This document shows positions 30,655 through 43,130 of a stretch of DNA of 64,000 bases, piece after piece. Origin of the DNA: Incurvaria masculella (Eukaryota > Arthropoda > Insecta > Lepidoptera > Incurvariidae); contig OX335647.2 in NCBI GenBank assembly GCA_946894095.1, forward strand, positions 21,222,001 to 21,286,000. Direction: 5' to 3'. A program made the translations under genes and the position numbers. How positions within the stretch are numbered: position 1 is the stretch's first letter; each line of letters starts with the position of its first letter. The notes below the pieces were generated by a model. It saw only the letters and a program-made list of their open reading frames with translations. It had not been told where the DNA came from and made no database searches.

Positions 30655-31612
30655 CACGGTCAGCATTTCACCGTGTTCAGATACTGGTACGGAAACCAAA
30701 CTAACGCTGTACGATGGGGAAACAAGCTGTCCGATGAGTACCGACTGAGCTGCGGGGTGAGGCAGGGGGGCCTGACTTCCCCGGACCTATTCAACCTTTA
30801 CGTTAACGGACTCATAGAGGAGCTCAGCGGCGCCGGCGTCGGCTGCTACTTAGGTAGCGTATGCATGAATAACCTGAGTTATGCGGACGATATGGTGCTG
30901 TTGAGCCCCTCAGTGAAGGGTTTACGGAAACTGATAGGTATCTGTGAGCGATACGCCGCTGTGCACGATTTGACCTACAACGTCAGTAAAACCGAAGTGG
31001 TCGTCTTCAAATATGGTGCCGGACCGGAGCACGTGCCACCTATAACTTTACGAAACTCTCAATTGAGAGTTTCTACAAAGTTTAAATATCTCGGGCACGT
31101 GATTACGGATAGGCTGAAAGACGACGAGGACATGGAGCGGCAGCGGAGGGCTATCGCCATGAGAAGTAACATGTTGGCTCGCAGGTTTGCGCAGTGCTCT
31201 GGAGAGGTCAGGCTTACTCTGTTCAAGGCATACTGTCAGGCGCTTTACACCGGTCACCTGTGGTGCAGCTACACGCAGCGAGCGTTTAACTCGCTGCGTG
31301 TGCAGTACAACAATGCATTGCGCTGCATGATGGGTCTGCCGTGGCGGTGTAGTGCGTCTGGCATGTTCGCGGAGAACGGTTTGACTGATTTCTTTGGTGT
31401 ACTGCGCAAACAGAAGGCGGCATTCCTTCGCCGTTTAGCCATCAGTGAGAATAGAATAGTAGCAAACATTTTGGGACGAATTTATTATTATTAGGATTTT
31501 CATTAGGATGAATGATTTTGATGATGATGATGATTTTTCATTAGGATTTTATTAATGTGTAACTTAGTTTTAATATTATTTACAATGTTATAGGACAATG
31601 CACCTGAAATAA

Positions 31613-31643
<31 letters not shown>
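30655..31643 (+). mobile_element. 5'-truncated LINE with ATT tail
   Basis: A reverse-transcriptase fragment followed by about 110 bp of 3' sequence, an AATAAA at about 31609 and an (ATT)n tail of about ten units (31613-31643). No endonuclease or ORF1 is present upstream, so this is a typical dead-on-arrival LINE copy. The left end is approximate. Confidence 0.85.
30673..31494 (+). CDS. Non-LTR reverse transcriptase fragment
   Basis: This is the C-terminal part of a LINE reverse transcriptase. There is no ATG at the left edge (the frame opens after a stop at 30652-30654), consistent with 5' truncation, so the listed start is nominal. Counting from it, GVRQGG is at 28-33 (the conserved B-type motif), the catalytic YADD is at 70-73 and KFKYLGHVI is at 136-144, followed by a thumb/connection-like region ending about residue 273. 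The fingers and upstream endonuclease are missing. The sequence resembles Jockey/CR1-group LINE proteins of insects as I remember them; the clade was not tested. The remaining frame has no internal stop, which suggests a fairly recent insertion. Confidence 0.85.
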   Translation: MFRYWYGNQTNAVRWGNKLSDEYRLSCGVRQGGLTSPDLFNLYVNGLIEELSGAGVGCYLGSVCMNNLSYADDMVLLSPSVKGLRKLIGICERYAAVHDLTYNVSKTEVVVFKYGAGPEHVPPITLRNSQLRVSTKFKYLGHVITDRLKDDEDMERQRRAIAMRSNMLARRFAQCSGEVRLTLFKAYCQALYTGHLWCSYTQRAFNSLRVQYNNALRCMMGLPWRCSASGMFAENGLTDFFGVLRKQKAAFLRRLAISENRIVANILGRIYYY

Positions 31644-31645
<2 letters not shown>

Positions 31646-33411
31646 TAGCATCCCATAACTGCTGTGAATTGAACCAGAATGTCGTTATATATGGTGATTG
31701 TTGGGTCGATAAACATTCTAAAGGGGTGATAGATAAAGATTTTTTGAGATATTTACTATTTTATATACTATTTGAAATTGCCCAAAATTAAGTTTCAGAA
31801 AAACAAAGGTTTGCCCAAAAACAGACATCCGAGAACCGAACAGAGTTACCAGATCTCGTCTCGCAAATGATGATGTCCAGAGAAAATTGGCAACAGCTGA
31901 TCCAATAGTTGTCTTCATAGATGGCACATCTCCTATCTTTTTTTATCTGAGGGCGAGCCCGTTGCTGTATCATCCGATCACCAAAGGAGGTGTGCTTTGC
32001 ACCGGCACTTATTTGTAAATAACTTCAGTGGTCTATAAGGATGAGGATTCAACATCCTTTTACCACCCGTCCCAGCCGATAGCGTGTAAAGTATTCCCGC
32101 GCCTGTAGCGCCATTCCGTTGCATAAGGATAACTAGATTCCTCCGGTGCAGTTATAATGCGAACTGACATTGGAACGCGAACAATGAAAGGTCGCGTCTG
32201 GAATGCAACTGCAATAAGTCATATGCTCTTCTTAACCTGTCGTCCGGTGAGCTATTGAGTGTCGCGCACAGCACTACCCGGCAATTATACAAATGTGTTT
32301 GACATGTCGGAAATGAGTTGTGTCTTATAACCGTGTCGCGATATGAATAATTAGGTTGATACACTATGTAAGCGTGTTTTATTGCTGCCACATCAGTGGC
32401 TGAAACGCATCCTGGCAATTTTAAGCGTCCTAAATCTTCCAAATCTCTATTCTATCATAAAGCTTTGCACGCATGATTGTGACTGCTGACTATTTTCGTT
32501 TCCACCAAGTCAAGTGACAGTTGTCAAGTGAAAGATATTGTCGCATAGAGCTGTTTGTGAACGCGTTCCGCGAAAACTCGTCCTGCTCAGTCGAAATTCA
32601 GCTGTCGAGAAAAGCGCATGTGCCGTTCTGAAGCACAAAGTTCCTTAATTCTGTCGGTGCAGTCATATTCAGAAAACCTTGATTACGTAACGCGAAATTA
32701 CTCGTCAGAGCTGAGCTATGTTTTCGTTAATACGTTAAATACGAGAACTTGCATATTGGAGAACTTTAAGCAATTATCTGTAAATTAATAAAATAATAAA
32801 CTTAAACAAATAAAAAAAATACTTAATTAGTTGCTAATCCACTGAATGAATAAAAGATACATATAAACAGGATACAAATAACCTATATTTAAAAATCCAC
32901 GAAACCTGCAATATAATATATTATATTTAAATGATATTTTCTCATATCCAAGTCCGTCCCATGGATTCCATGTAAAAAAAACCTTATCCTCTGAGACCTC
33001 ACCCAAGACCAAATTGAGGTTTAGTTGAAGGACATTTGCTGTGGCGTGCCAGATTGTCATAAATAACTCGTTTTTGCACTATCTACACCAAATCAAATAT
33101 TAAATCGATTCTCAATTTAATAGCCGTCAGGTTAGTGGTGCTATGGAGTAATGACATCAATCAGTTGAACATAGCCCATTAACTGTCCAAGTTTGTTGAA
33201 TCAGCCCAACATACTGCGTGTGAATCATGCGTCGCTACTTGATGTGTTTAGAGACAATTTTTTTATAGTCAGGCAAAAAACGCGCGACTGACTGCTCGCC
33301 TCCCACGTCGCGTCAAAACTTAAAATAGTTGATTAATTTGAAGATCAGATACGGACCATTTGGCTCGCGGAAGTTTTTTCAGCGTTGCTAAGTGAGCGTT
33401 CAACTCGGTTT
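31644..33411. other. Unique stretch, nothing recognised
   Basis: About 1.8 kb of AT-rich to mixed sequence. Short frames without recognisable domains. Confidence 0.45.
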
Positions 33412-33775
33412 CAGAGCTGCAAGTCCCCAGTTGTCACCTAAACTGGCGTTTACGGAACTTCGAAGTTCCGTAAAAACGTCGAACTCCATACAAGTTTTTA
33501 CTAGATATTCTGTGGTTTTACTTCTTCAAGCTGTCAAAGTCAAACTCGGATTTTCGATTTGTATGAAAACGCGGAGTCGGCGTAAACGGCAACGTCGACG
33601 TATTTACGGCAACGTTGAGTAAGCTCTCAAATCATACTCGGACTCGAGAATGTTAGTTCGCTTAACGGCCACTGCGCGCGCTCTTCAATTTCTTCAAACA
33701 TTTGAAAACGCCAGTCGCTCGGTTTGCCGTAAACGCCAATTTAGGTGACAGCTGGGACTACGGGCTCAGGAGGTG
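33412..33775. mobile_element. MITE-B copy 4
   Basis: Begins CAGAGCTGCAAGTCCCCAG and ends at GTGACAGCTGGGACTACGGG. Contains the palindrome ACGGAACTTCGAAGTTCCGT at about 33451-33470 and the CAACGTCGACGTATTT block. Confidence 0.85.
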
Positions 33776-36734
33776 GCCCAAGACGTAACGCGTGCAGACT
33801 TGAATGTTTTGTTCTGATGCATGGCAGCTTTGTTACTTACGATCGCTGAAAGATGTGACATGTCCATTGAACCTGAGCATTAAAAAAATCTATGTCAATC
33901 ATAATTTATACCTTTATTAGTTGTGAACTGTTTCATGCCGATTTGCCTATACAAGCGTGTCTAAAATTTATCTCTCAAAGATATGGTTAGTTTTGAAGTA
34001 ACTGGTAGGGCTTATGAAATGTTTTAAAAGTGCTGACAGACTGGTTCTAGTTCGCGTGAAATTAACCGTCCTTAGCTACAGACTTCCTATGACCATGCTC
34101 GTAATATTTTCATGGAGGTTTTTACTAGTTTTTCTGCATCGGATATTTTTCAAAGTAGCTCATATAGTCGGCATTGTCCAGAACAAACATATAATATGGT
34201 GCTTAGCCATGTCATAGTGATGTTAGCTATTTAAATATCCAACAGTTGGGAGCCGTCAAAGCGAGAAGACTTGTTCGCGGTGTGTTGGTTTTGTCGCCTC
34301 TAGACATGCCGCGCTACACTATAGGCCAAGTCAGTCGAACCGAAGCAATCACCAAAGTGGGGGTGGTGTCGGTTTGACTCAATAATAATTCAGACGGGAC
34401 GTGATACGTACTTTTTATAATGCAATGCAATATAGACCCTATGTTCTACGTCGCACGGCCCGAGCTGACGACGACGCGACTACGGTGCCGCACTTAAAGC
34501 GGGATGTCACTTTGTCGTTACTTTAGTCACTTTCGACGATACCCGTGTATTTATTATGCATCGTCGAAAATGATCGACGAAGCGAAGAAGTGAGATTATA
34601 GCCCTGTTTTAGCACGGGCTTCCAACCACGGAGCACAAATATTCAGGCCAACTGATCTTTGGTTTCTGTTCTATGGAGTGATTCGCATTCACCACAAAAA
34701 CGCACAGTTCAATCTTAGATAAGGTGTATGCTCTGGGATTGAAACCATATTTAGGCTACGGGCCTCACGATCGTGCTCCTTAGCTTCGCTATTCAAAGAA
34801 CCCGTCTGCGTTGCGTGCGCTGTTGGCCTAGTTTGGCGACGCGTTCGGTGTAGTTGGGCCACTGTGTGAGCGCGCCATCGCGGGTTTGTCGCTCTGCCCC
34901 AGCTTCAGCGGCACTTACGCACACAGCGGGTTTTACCTAGAAGGGCTCCTCGTCGGCCGGTGTGAGGGTTTGTTTGCGGTGCACTCAAGTGCACATTTGC
35001 TCGTGATAAATAGTCTGTACGAGGCAAATAAACTGCGACTGGGACCTTGTAATAGACACTCCGAAAATTATGTAAAAAGCTGATTTATCTAGCCACTTGT
35101 ATCCATGCGATGATAATTAACACTAGCGACAAATTAATGTGTGTTAGACAAGAATGCTTTTTTTCAAAATTTATCTCTATCAAAAAAAAAATGACAGTAC
35201 CTGTTTTATCAACGTTCCTTAGCGCCATTTAGGATTCCTCGTATTTAGAAAAGGAACAATTGATATTTCTTAAAACAATTATAGTTATTAAGCATAGCCG
35301 AACAAAAATTGTTTGTAGGTTAATCATAAACAAAAAAGTTTAAAGGGTTTAAAGGAGGAATTTCGGTAATTTTCAGAAAGAAAAAAAAACGTCTCTCGTT
35401 ACATTTGAAAAGACAAAACCTTGTAAATTGCCCCACTTACCCACAAAACAATTGTCGGTCGATGTGCCGAACAACCTGTACACCAAAATACGTAATTGGA
35501 AATATTTTTAAATTTAATACATGCATTATTTTAGCAACAAAGGATCACACATATTGATACCTTCAGGTATTGTTACCTTAACCTACAATGTTTCCTTGAT
35601 ATGGCCATGCGGACATAATGGCTCCACTGCGAGTAGCGGTGCTGGAATTCAATTGTTATTGTCTACTCAAATGACATGAAAATCTGTATTTAAAATTACT
35701 AAACATATTATGACAGATACGATTTGAGCTATATCGAAACATAATAATGTGGTCAGATCTCTAACGAATTCGGCCCGACCAGTTTCTTTCACGCTCGGGG
35801 GACAAATATAGCTCTCGCGATCGAAGAGAAATTTAGTCGGACACTTTGACAGCCAATGAGCCGCCTGTCAAATATTTAATTCAGTTCCTAAATTTAAGAG
35901 GATTACTCTCTGCCAAAACGCTAGATTCCGCTCGGTATTGGCAGTCGCGCGAGGCCCACCTCTGCCCACACCGAACTGGTTTATCCGCGGTAAAAAAATA
36001 CGTTAATTTAGACGACGACATACGAAAACAGCACCGGAAATGTTGTCCGCCATTTAATTTTGACGCTTTTAACCGCTAAGTTATAGCCTCTTAATGTGCA
36101 ATTAATGGCTGCGACTCGGCGACACCTCGCGGCCTTCGCTCGGCGCTCTCGCGACAAACTGTACGGCAGCATTGTAAATTGCGCCTTATCGCTGCTGGCG
36201 GGAATGGAGTGATCTCCGCGTTCAACGTTAAGAAAGCCAGTGCGCAGTTGCCGTGTCTGTTCCCATAGTGAGAGATACCTATTGTGGCGAAAATAAAACT
36301 TGAAAGGGGTGAAATAGGGTATGAAAGTTTGTATGGGAAACTCATATATTGTCCAGGAAATAATTCAGCAAGACTTCAGTCCAAAACGACATGGACCCGT
36401 ATTCCGTATTCCGCTAGTAAAATGTATATTTTTAAGTTAAGGGCACAACGAGCATGGACACATTCGTACACGGGACACGCAACATCGAATATTCATAGCA
36501 CCAATTAGCGTCCTGTGAAATTATTTCGTGTTATTACGTGTCCTTGGAACTCGAGAAAAGCTGTAGGCAGCGAATTCGTAAGCGAACTTACCCGCGGGCG
36601 GTGCCGCAACACAACTATAATCACGAATTGAGCGCCACATAATTGGGAATAGGCTAAAAATGCATATCCTCTCCCTACACTGCCGCGCGCCATCTAAACT
36701 ATATACAAACTGCATCAGCCATCGTTCCGCCGTA
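33776..36734. other. Long unique stretch with CpG-rich part (about 35760-36200)
   Basis: No repeats recognised across nearly 3 kb. A small hairpin (TTCGACGAT and its inverse) lies at about 34527-34566. The 35760-36200 portion is CpG-richer, with AT cores such as GCAATTAATGG (about 36098), and would suit regulatory DNA. No exon recognised. Confidence 0.45.
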
Positions 36735-36854
36735 CTCATAAAGGGAAAGTTCTGGCATGGCATCGAATTCCTTTGGGAATGTAGTGTATTGGGCTAATAT
36801 CATAACGTTAGTTGTGTGGTATTAGCCATCCATGTTAGTTTGCATCAAAAAAAT
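36735..36854 (+). mobile_element. SINE 3' half
   Basis: ACTCATAAAGGGAAAGTTC, GGCATGGCAT, ATTCCTTTGGGAATGTAG, TATTGGGCTAATATCATAAC and TTAGCCATCCATG, ending in a CATCAAAAAAA tail. Confidence 0.85.
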
Positions 36855-37374
36855 CTGAAGTTGCGTCGGTCGCACGCCATCTAGCACCCGCCGCAGTGAA
36901 TCAGAATACAATTTTGTGGATGACATTAGCCTTTTGAGAGCGAATCGTTTTGTCAAGCTCATGTATTTGCCGCACCGCCAGGGCGTGGAACTGTCTGACT
37001 TGTTGCCTTTAATACCTGCAACATGGGAATTTTTAAACGTAATTTGAACAAGGTCGATAGCTCTGCAATATTCTCAAATCCGCTGGTATGGTGTCTCGTG
37101 GTTTCGTAAGGTGAGGTAGATAAGGCCTTTCTGAGCATCTTGGTGCCTCAGCACAGTTTAATGATCAACCATAATGTTTGATCATCAACGTTCAAACATA
37201 ATGGTTGATCATCAAAAAAATTTATCGTCGGGCGAAGTCACGCGCCAGGACTAGCTTGACCCAAAGCCATCTGATGAAATGTAATCTTTATGGTACTTGC
37301 AACTGCCGCGGTGGCCAGTCAATACAATATTTCATTCATGAAAAACATACCCACAGTTCAAGGAAGACAAGCAT
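36855..37374. other. Unique stretch with a 20-bp-arm hairpin
   Basis: At about 37161-37212 TGATCAACCATAATGTTTGA and its inverse (one mismatch) flank a 10-nt loop that itself contains TGATCATC-like sequence. Otherwise nothing recognised. Confidence 0.55.
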
Positions 37375-37471
37375 GCGCGCGCTCTTCAATTCTCCATACA
37401 TTTGAAAACACTAGACGATCGGTTCGGCGTAAACGCTAACTTAGCTGACAAGTCGGACGAGGGGCTCTGAT
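37375..37471. mobile_element. MITE-B right-end fragment
   Basis: GCGCGCTCTTCAATTCTCCA, ACATTTGAAAACACTAGAC, CGATCGGTTCGGCGTAAACG and GAGGGGCTCTG correspond to the right ~100 bp of MITE-B, diverged. Confidence 0.75.
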
Positions 37472-37872
37472 GAAATGTGAGTTGTATAGTATTGTTTCGC
37501 AAGACACTTTCATGGCTGCCGGACAATACAATATGCCTTCTAAAAAAGACATGAAAAACGTAGCCATGGTTCAAGGATGATACGGGTTCCGAGTTAGTAC
37601 TTCATGTCGAAGTCGGAAATAGCATGTGTCACCCGCGATCCCGTTGCATAGATTAGAAGCCGTACGATTTATCATCACGTCTATCTGTCATAACGTTTCT
37701 GTGATGTTTACCGACTCATGATGGGGCCATGGGTGGCGACGGAGGATTACTTAATCTGTGACAAAGTTGGTCGATTATGCTTTTGAAATTCTCGAGAAAA
37801 TAAAGTTAATTGAATTTTTCCCCTTGTCGTGTCCGCGGGGATCCTTGGAACCATACTTTTGATGTCTTCATT
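37472..37872. other. Unique stretch, nothing recognised
   Basis: No gene or repeat seen. Confidence 0.4.
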
Positions 37873-38212
37873 TTTAGGGTTCCGTACCAAAAAGGTGACA
37901 ACGGAACCATATTACTAAGCCTCCGCTGTCCGTCCGTCCGTCCGTTCGTCCTTCCGTTCGTCCTTCCGTCCGTCCATCCGTCCGTCCGTCTGTAACAGGG
38001 CTCTGTCTCATGACCCAAAATAGGTAGGCAGCTGAAATTTTCACAGGGTGTGTATTTATTTTGCCGCTATAACAACAAATAGGTTAATTTTTTTAAATAA
38101 TGAAAATTAAAGGGAATCCTCATACAAAAAACATGATTTTTTCGTGTTAAATCTTGTGCGATGGTACGGAACCCTTCGTGTGCGAGTCCGGCTTGCCCTA
38201 GGCCGATTTTTT
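37873..38212 (-). mobile_element. MINE copy 7
   Basis: TTAGGGTTCCGTACC, then an interrupted CCGT tract with CCTT and CCAT variants (about 37928-37990), then GGTACGGAACCCTTCG, and TGCGAGTCCGGCTTGCCCTA, a decayed head palindrome. Confidence 0.87.
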
Positions 38213-38896
38213 CAAGCTTTCTAAGGCTTGGCTGGAAAAGAGATAACGTGCATGGTCGATTCGCTTCGCTTTTATTGTAAAACACAAAAGTACCACATCG
38301 AAGCCACTCAACACTCCCATGAGTATCTTATAAAAGTGCGTACACTAAGCCGAGTGTACTAGAAGTGTGTTGGAATTTAATTTAGTTGTAATGGAGCGGT
38401 CAGTCGGCCGTCGGTGGGTGCGTGCTGGCGCGTGGGCGACGCGGCTCCGTGTCTTCGCCCACTGCGCATGCGCCCGTGGACATTCTCAAAGAGTCGTAGT
38501 CGTAAAATTTGGGACCTACGACATGACTCTTCTTCTTTTATCGCGTTTGAAATCGATGTTTGTCCTAGATATGGAACCGCAGACCGGAAGACAAGATAGA
38601 AGTGGGATTTCTTTGTGGTTTGTGCTGCAACCAATGTGTCACTCCGCTGCCATTAGGGTTTGCCCAGCATGGTCAAACGTTGGTTACAGAGCATCGCACT
38701 TCTAGCTTGTTGTCTGTTATGAGACGGGAACTATCAAATGTATTCTGCCAAAATAAAATAAATGACAATCATTGATAAATTACAAGTCTTTGCACATAAG
38801 CAATGTAGTTGCACATAGGTACATATTTTCAGATCATTGTAATACAAAAATCTGTAGACGGATATTTCCGTTTAAACTTAAACAGGTCGATTCAGG
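38213..38896. other. Unique stretch, nothing recognised
   Basis: A 112-codon plus frame (38367-38705) overlaps an 85-codon minus frame. Neither has a recognisable domain. Confidence 0.4.
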
Positions 38897-39013
38897 GTGG
38901 TCCGACTAACTTTAATCCGCCGGACTAAACCGGTTTTTATATGGCTAGTCCGGCTTTAATCTCGTACTAAGTTTTGTAAGGTGCTCTCTGAATACGACTG
39001 TAAGTTTTCGGAT
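38897..39013. repeat. Dispersed repeat J, uninterrupted copy
   Basis: GGTCCGACTAAC, CTAGTCCGGC, AGTTTTG and CTCTGAATACGACTGTAAG match, in order, 63416-63484 plus 63881-63920, where the second copy is split by a SINE. Confidence 0.65.
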
Positions 39014-39448
39014 ATCGGATGGCATTGCCGCCGCCTGCTTCTTCGGTCCTGTCGTGTTCCTTTCCGGTCCTCCCCCCGCTGCGGCCCCCTTATCTCCATA
39101 GTTAAATATGCATGCGCAAGCGCAGCGTTCGAACCAAAATTAAATCCCACCAATTAACCGGATGCAGTGTCGCTCGGTCCGTTCGTTCGGAGACGTGAAC
39201 GCCGACGTCATTAATATTGATTGAAGCGAACGCGTCGAGATAATGATGGTGTTTAGCGAACGTTGCGTAAAAGTACCGATGTGTTTATATTTACATGACT
39301 TGTGTGTGTAATTAGAAGAACGATTTGGGAACTCTTAATATACATTAATATTTCAAAAGTATGCCTCGGGTATTGCCAGTTTCCCCAGCGCGCAATCGGT
39401 GCGTTTAAGGTATTGTCGCTATAATATTGAGCAGAGTTCTGAGGAGAA
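39014..39448. other. Unique stretch, nothing recognised
   Basis: No gene or repeat seen. Confidence 0.4.
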
Positions 39449-39648
39449 TTTACTGTCTCAGGATACATAAGTACTCGTAAAAGGCACTTGGTCATATGTC
39501 TTACGATAGAGCTATGTATTTGGCAATTCGGCATCGCACGTTTAATATCGAGTTACTGTCTCAAGATACATGAGCACTCGTAAAAGGCACTTGGTCATAT
39601 GTCTTACGATAGAGCTATGTATTTGGAAATTCGGCATCGCACGTTTAA
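39449..39648. repeat. Tandem duplication of about 101 bp
   Basis: The block from ACTGTCTCAGGATACAT to GCATCGCACGTTTAATATCG is immediately followed by a second copy (ACTGTCTCAAGATACATGAG to GCATCGCACGTTTAA). The two differ at only a few positions. The TTAA of the second copy hosts a MITE-C; the TTAA of the first (about 39542-39545) is empty. Confidence 0.92.
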
Positions 39649-40190
39649 GGTGGCCCAACCCGGCGGGCCTAACTCATTCGCGGGCACGGTACGAAAACGT
39701 GCTGTTGCGCTCTGGGACCTTCTCTGTTTCAAAGAATAAGACAGGCTCCGTGATGAGGAAGATGCAACATGTCCACAAAAAAAACAATGTGCATAGTGTA
39801 TGATTTGGTAAGATTTACGAAAATTTTAATTTCAAAACGACTTATAGCTAAAAGTAAACCACGACCGCTGTAGTAAAAAATCGAACAAAAACCAAATATA
39901 TTATAAATCTTGATTAAATAAGCTATGTCTGATGACTAATCTTTTTAAGGTGTTCTTACTTTATCATTGCGTAATCCACCTCCAAAGTTATTGTATAAAA
40001 CGCGCGAAAAATGCGAACTTTCGGACCTTATAACTTAGAAACCAAACACAATTTTACAATGCCAATGGTCATCAGACATCTAGTTCGATCAAATAAAGCT
40101 GTTTTGAACAAAATTTTAGATCTCTGACAAGAAATATGGGCGTGATCTTCTTTCCCCTTTTGTATGGGGAGATGAGCGGGATGGGCCGCC
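39649..40190 (+). mobile_element. MITE-C copy, 542 bp, with visible empty-site control
   Basis: Ends GGTGGCCCAACCCGGCGGG and the inverse of GGCGGCCCATCCCGCTCATC. Flanked by TTAA at 39645-39648 and 40191-40194. The right flank TTAATATCGAGT is exactly the sequence that follows TTAA in the adjacent empty tandem copy. The best-preserved member of the family in this window. Confidence 0.93.
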
Positions 40191-40194
40191 TTAA

Positions 40195-42746
40195 TATCGA
40201 GTACTATGTCCTCACTCTGCTCGCCGGTTACGTAACATTCGATTAGAATATTTAACTACACACTTAATATTTTAACCGCTCTTCGAAACGATCTGCACTC
40301 TAATCGATTACCGCGGTTAATCTTGCTTTCACAAGGACGGTGTTTGCGTTCTCTATGGGCAGCCGCCACCGTCGTCTTGCGTACGGACAGCGCGAGGCTG
40401 GACGCAAGCGGTCTCGCTTTCCACGGCGTATCGGTCCATTTGTCGCCGCCTCGCGTTCGATTGAAAGCCGCTAATTGTCGTGGGTCGCGTGAATTGTTAC
40501 CGCCGATACCGGCCGCCGTTATTATCTTGCAATTTATTTATAGTCCCTGCCCACCGTGCGTAATTAATTTTCAATCGATGCCGGAAGAGCGCGGCTAAGT
40601 ATACCCCCGAGTGGCGTCGGCCGCGCCGCTAGCTCCGAGGCACCGAGGCGGAGGCGTGATGGATGGCCGCGGACGGCGCACGGCACTGTCCTCACTCGCG
40701 CCCTCCGACACTAATTAATATTAAACGCCCGCCGAGATGGAGCGAGAATAATTCGGGATGCGTAAACGGCTCTTAAACACCCGCAATTAACATACGTCTA
40801 CCTGACCTGGCGTCCTCACGCGCGAATATCTGGCATTCACTCCGGTTTCGGTCGCGTTTTAGTGTCCGCCGATGGTTGTAGCTTCGAGCGCGGTGGCCTC
40901 TTCTCCTACTTTCATTTCAATGGACGACTGCAAAGATTGATTTATGTTGGAGCGCCGATATATATTACTCGATGCTTGCACGTCTGGTCTAGACACGCAT
41001 TGGCTTGTCAGATATGGATGTCATTCGTCGGCGAGCCTCGCGGCGCCACTTCGCGACACGGATACTATGCTGTAGGTCGGCTGACTTCCAACTGCCCCAC
41101 TTACTTCAACTGATTGCACTCATCTATCCGCTATCTCTCCAAGTAAAAACCATTATTCGCAAAATAAAGTCACGCAACTTACCTACCGCGTGCAGGTTTT
41201 CAACCGCTCATTTCGTCTCCACGGCCTTCTCGTGCCCATTATCTTGCCGGTTCATAGTTGACAATTTAAGCATTTTACGGTGACGAAATTGATGTCATGT
41301 TGCGCCCATCCACAGCTCGCGGCTAACTTTGTGGGCAGCCCGCGCTCGTCGCCCTGCAAGCTATCTCGTTGAGATCTAAACTGCTCTAACGGATGATCTG
41401 ATCTTTGCTTTTTCCATTTCCCGCTCTCGAAGGTTACGTGACGTCTGTTATCTGAACTCGTTGTCCCAGCTCCGGTGAACACGTGTCACTTCGGAGAAGT
41501 TCCGTTACTTCTCGTCGACCCGGCCGATTCTCGTTGCAATTTATTCGCCAAGTAATTGGGTCTTCGTACGGTAACGCGGGCTGCCGAATCTCTCGCCGAT
41601 AGCGCGGCCCCATCGTTGCCTTATTTACATATGATTGCCGGATTTATTACGCATGCGTTTGGGACGGCATATTCGGGCACTCCCCAAAATCCGGGTCAAC
41701 TCGAAATTGTTCGCAGGGCGGGAACTGCGAGAAAGCTACTTCGCGATTCTGAAACTGCGTTCACACCAAGCCAGCGAAAACTCATTCTTCTCCCACAGTG
41801 CTGTAACCATCACGATGTGATCGTAGATTGATTCGCAAATTTTTAGTTCTTCTACTTAGTGTTACCGCTAATGTTTAACCGGAATGTTCGCTCATTTGAT
41901 GACACGAATCGTCTTGCAGAGAAACTGTTTTTTCACGTGCAGGTGCTCTCTGAGAGCAAAGAGCAACAATATTAACACGAAGGTTACTCCAAGCTTAATA
42001 GATCTTTGAGGTTTTTGATGAATTCTTTACAGTGCTTTTCACTACAAGCATGCACAGAACACCTCCGGTCTTGCTAAATGTGCTTGTGGTGTTTTGGTGT
42101 AAATGCATCTTCAGAGGGGCAATGATTTATTCTCGACGCTTCTGTTCCTCGGTTCTTATTAATGATTGGAGCTTCATTATGGTTTACGATCGATTGTGGC
42201 GCGCGGTTCACGGACGCGTCGCAATCGATTCGCGTCCGCCGGCGGCTCGCTGCGGAATCGTTTCGTGTATCAATCACGACGTCGTCAACTGCCTCTTTGT
42301 TTCCGCGGCGGGCCGTTATTTCGCTCATTTTCTTATTGTCATTGCCTCTTTATAGTCTTGTTTAGCGTAAACAATTCTAATATTGACTCGCCTTTTCGAT
42401 CCGTTCCGAAATCGCAAGTCTCCGCCGGCCGGTTTTCCCGATTCACCGTTGTCTCCAGGCCGATTATCTGCCCTGTTAGTATAATGAAGCATGCCATTAA
42501 AAATGCATGAGTTGTCTCGAAGTGGATTAATAAAGTGCGCCCACGTTAATTTGTCGAGTTAATTTGCATGCACCTAGCCGAGCTGGCTGCTTTGCAATGC
42601 CTTTATATGTGCAGTTTTATTGCAGTCTCGTGCGTTGCGTCTCGACTAATTGAATGGAGTGGTTAAGGGTTGTTAGTTGCTAGTCGTGAGCATCTTAATT
42701 CTTACAGACATTTTTACAGAAGAAGAACAAAACATGTTATATGAGC
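40195..42746. other. Unique region with CpG-rich island
   Basis: CpG-rich from about 40290 to 40870, with ATTA-type cores (GTAATTAATTTTC at about 40559; CTAATTAATATT at about 40712). 40870-42746 is mixed composition. No repeat, exon or domain recognised in 2.5 kb. Candidate regulatory DNA by composition only. Confidence 0.45.
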
Positions 42747-42750
42747 TGTT

Positions 42751-43130
42751 TTAAGGACCTTCCCGCTCATCTATCCATACAAACGTGTAAAGAAGATCAT
42801 GCGCACGTATATCGTCGGATGTTAAAAATAATATTAAAAACTGCTGTATTTAATCAAACTAGATGCTTGATTACCATTGGCGTTCTAAAATGGTATTTGG
42901 TTTCAAAGTTAATAGGACCGAAGAAAAATTGCGCGCTTTATACAGTAACTTCGAATGAAGATTCAAAATCAACATGGTTTTTGATTGGTTTTAAATTTAT
43001 TTTGTCGAAGAGTATGTGTACGTCGTCGTCGGTCCGTAATTTTGGCTTAGTTTTCACGGGGATAGCCGTGTCATTAAGTATGCGTAACAATACGTTTGAT
43101 TCAGCCTTCCTAAAAGATGGTGCTTATTCC
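42751..43130 (-). mobile_element. MITE-C copy, strongly degenerate
   Basis: CCTTCCCGCTCAT, AAAGAAGATCATGCGCA, AATCAAACTAGATGCTTGAT, ACCATTGGC, GTTTGGTTTC-like and GCGCGCTTTATACA follow the inverse order of MITE-C. The right boundary is uncertain. A 132-codon open frame here is a by-product. Confidence 0.7.
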
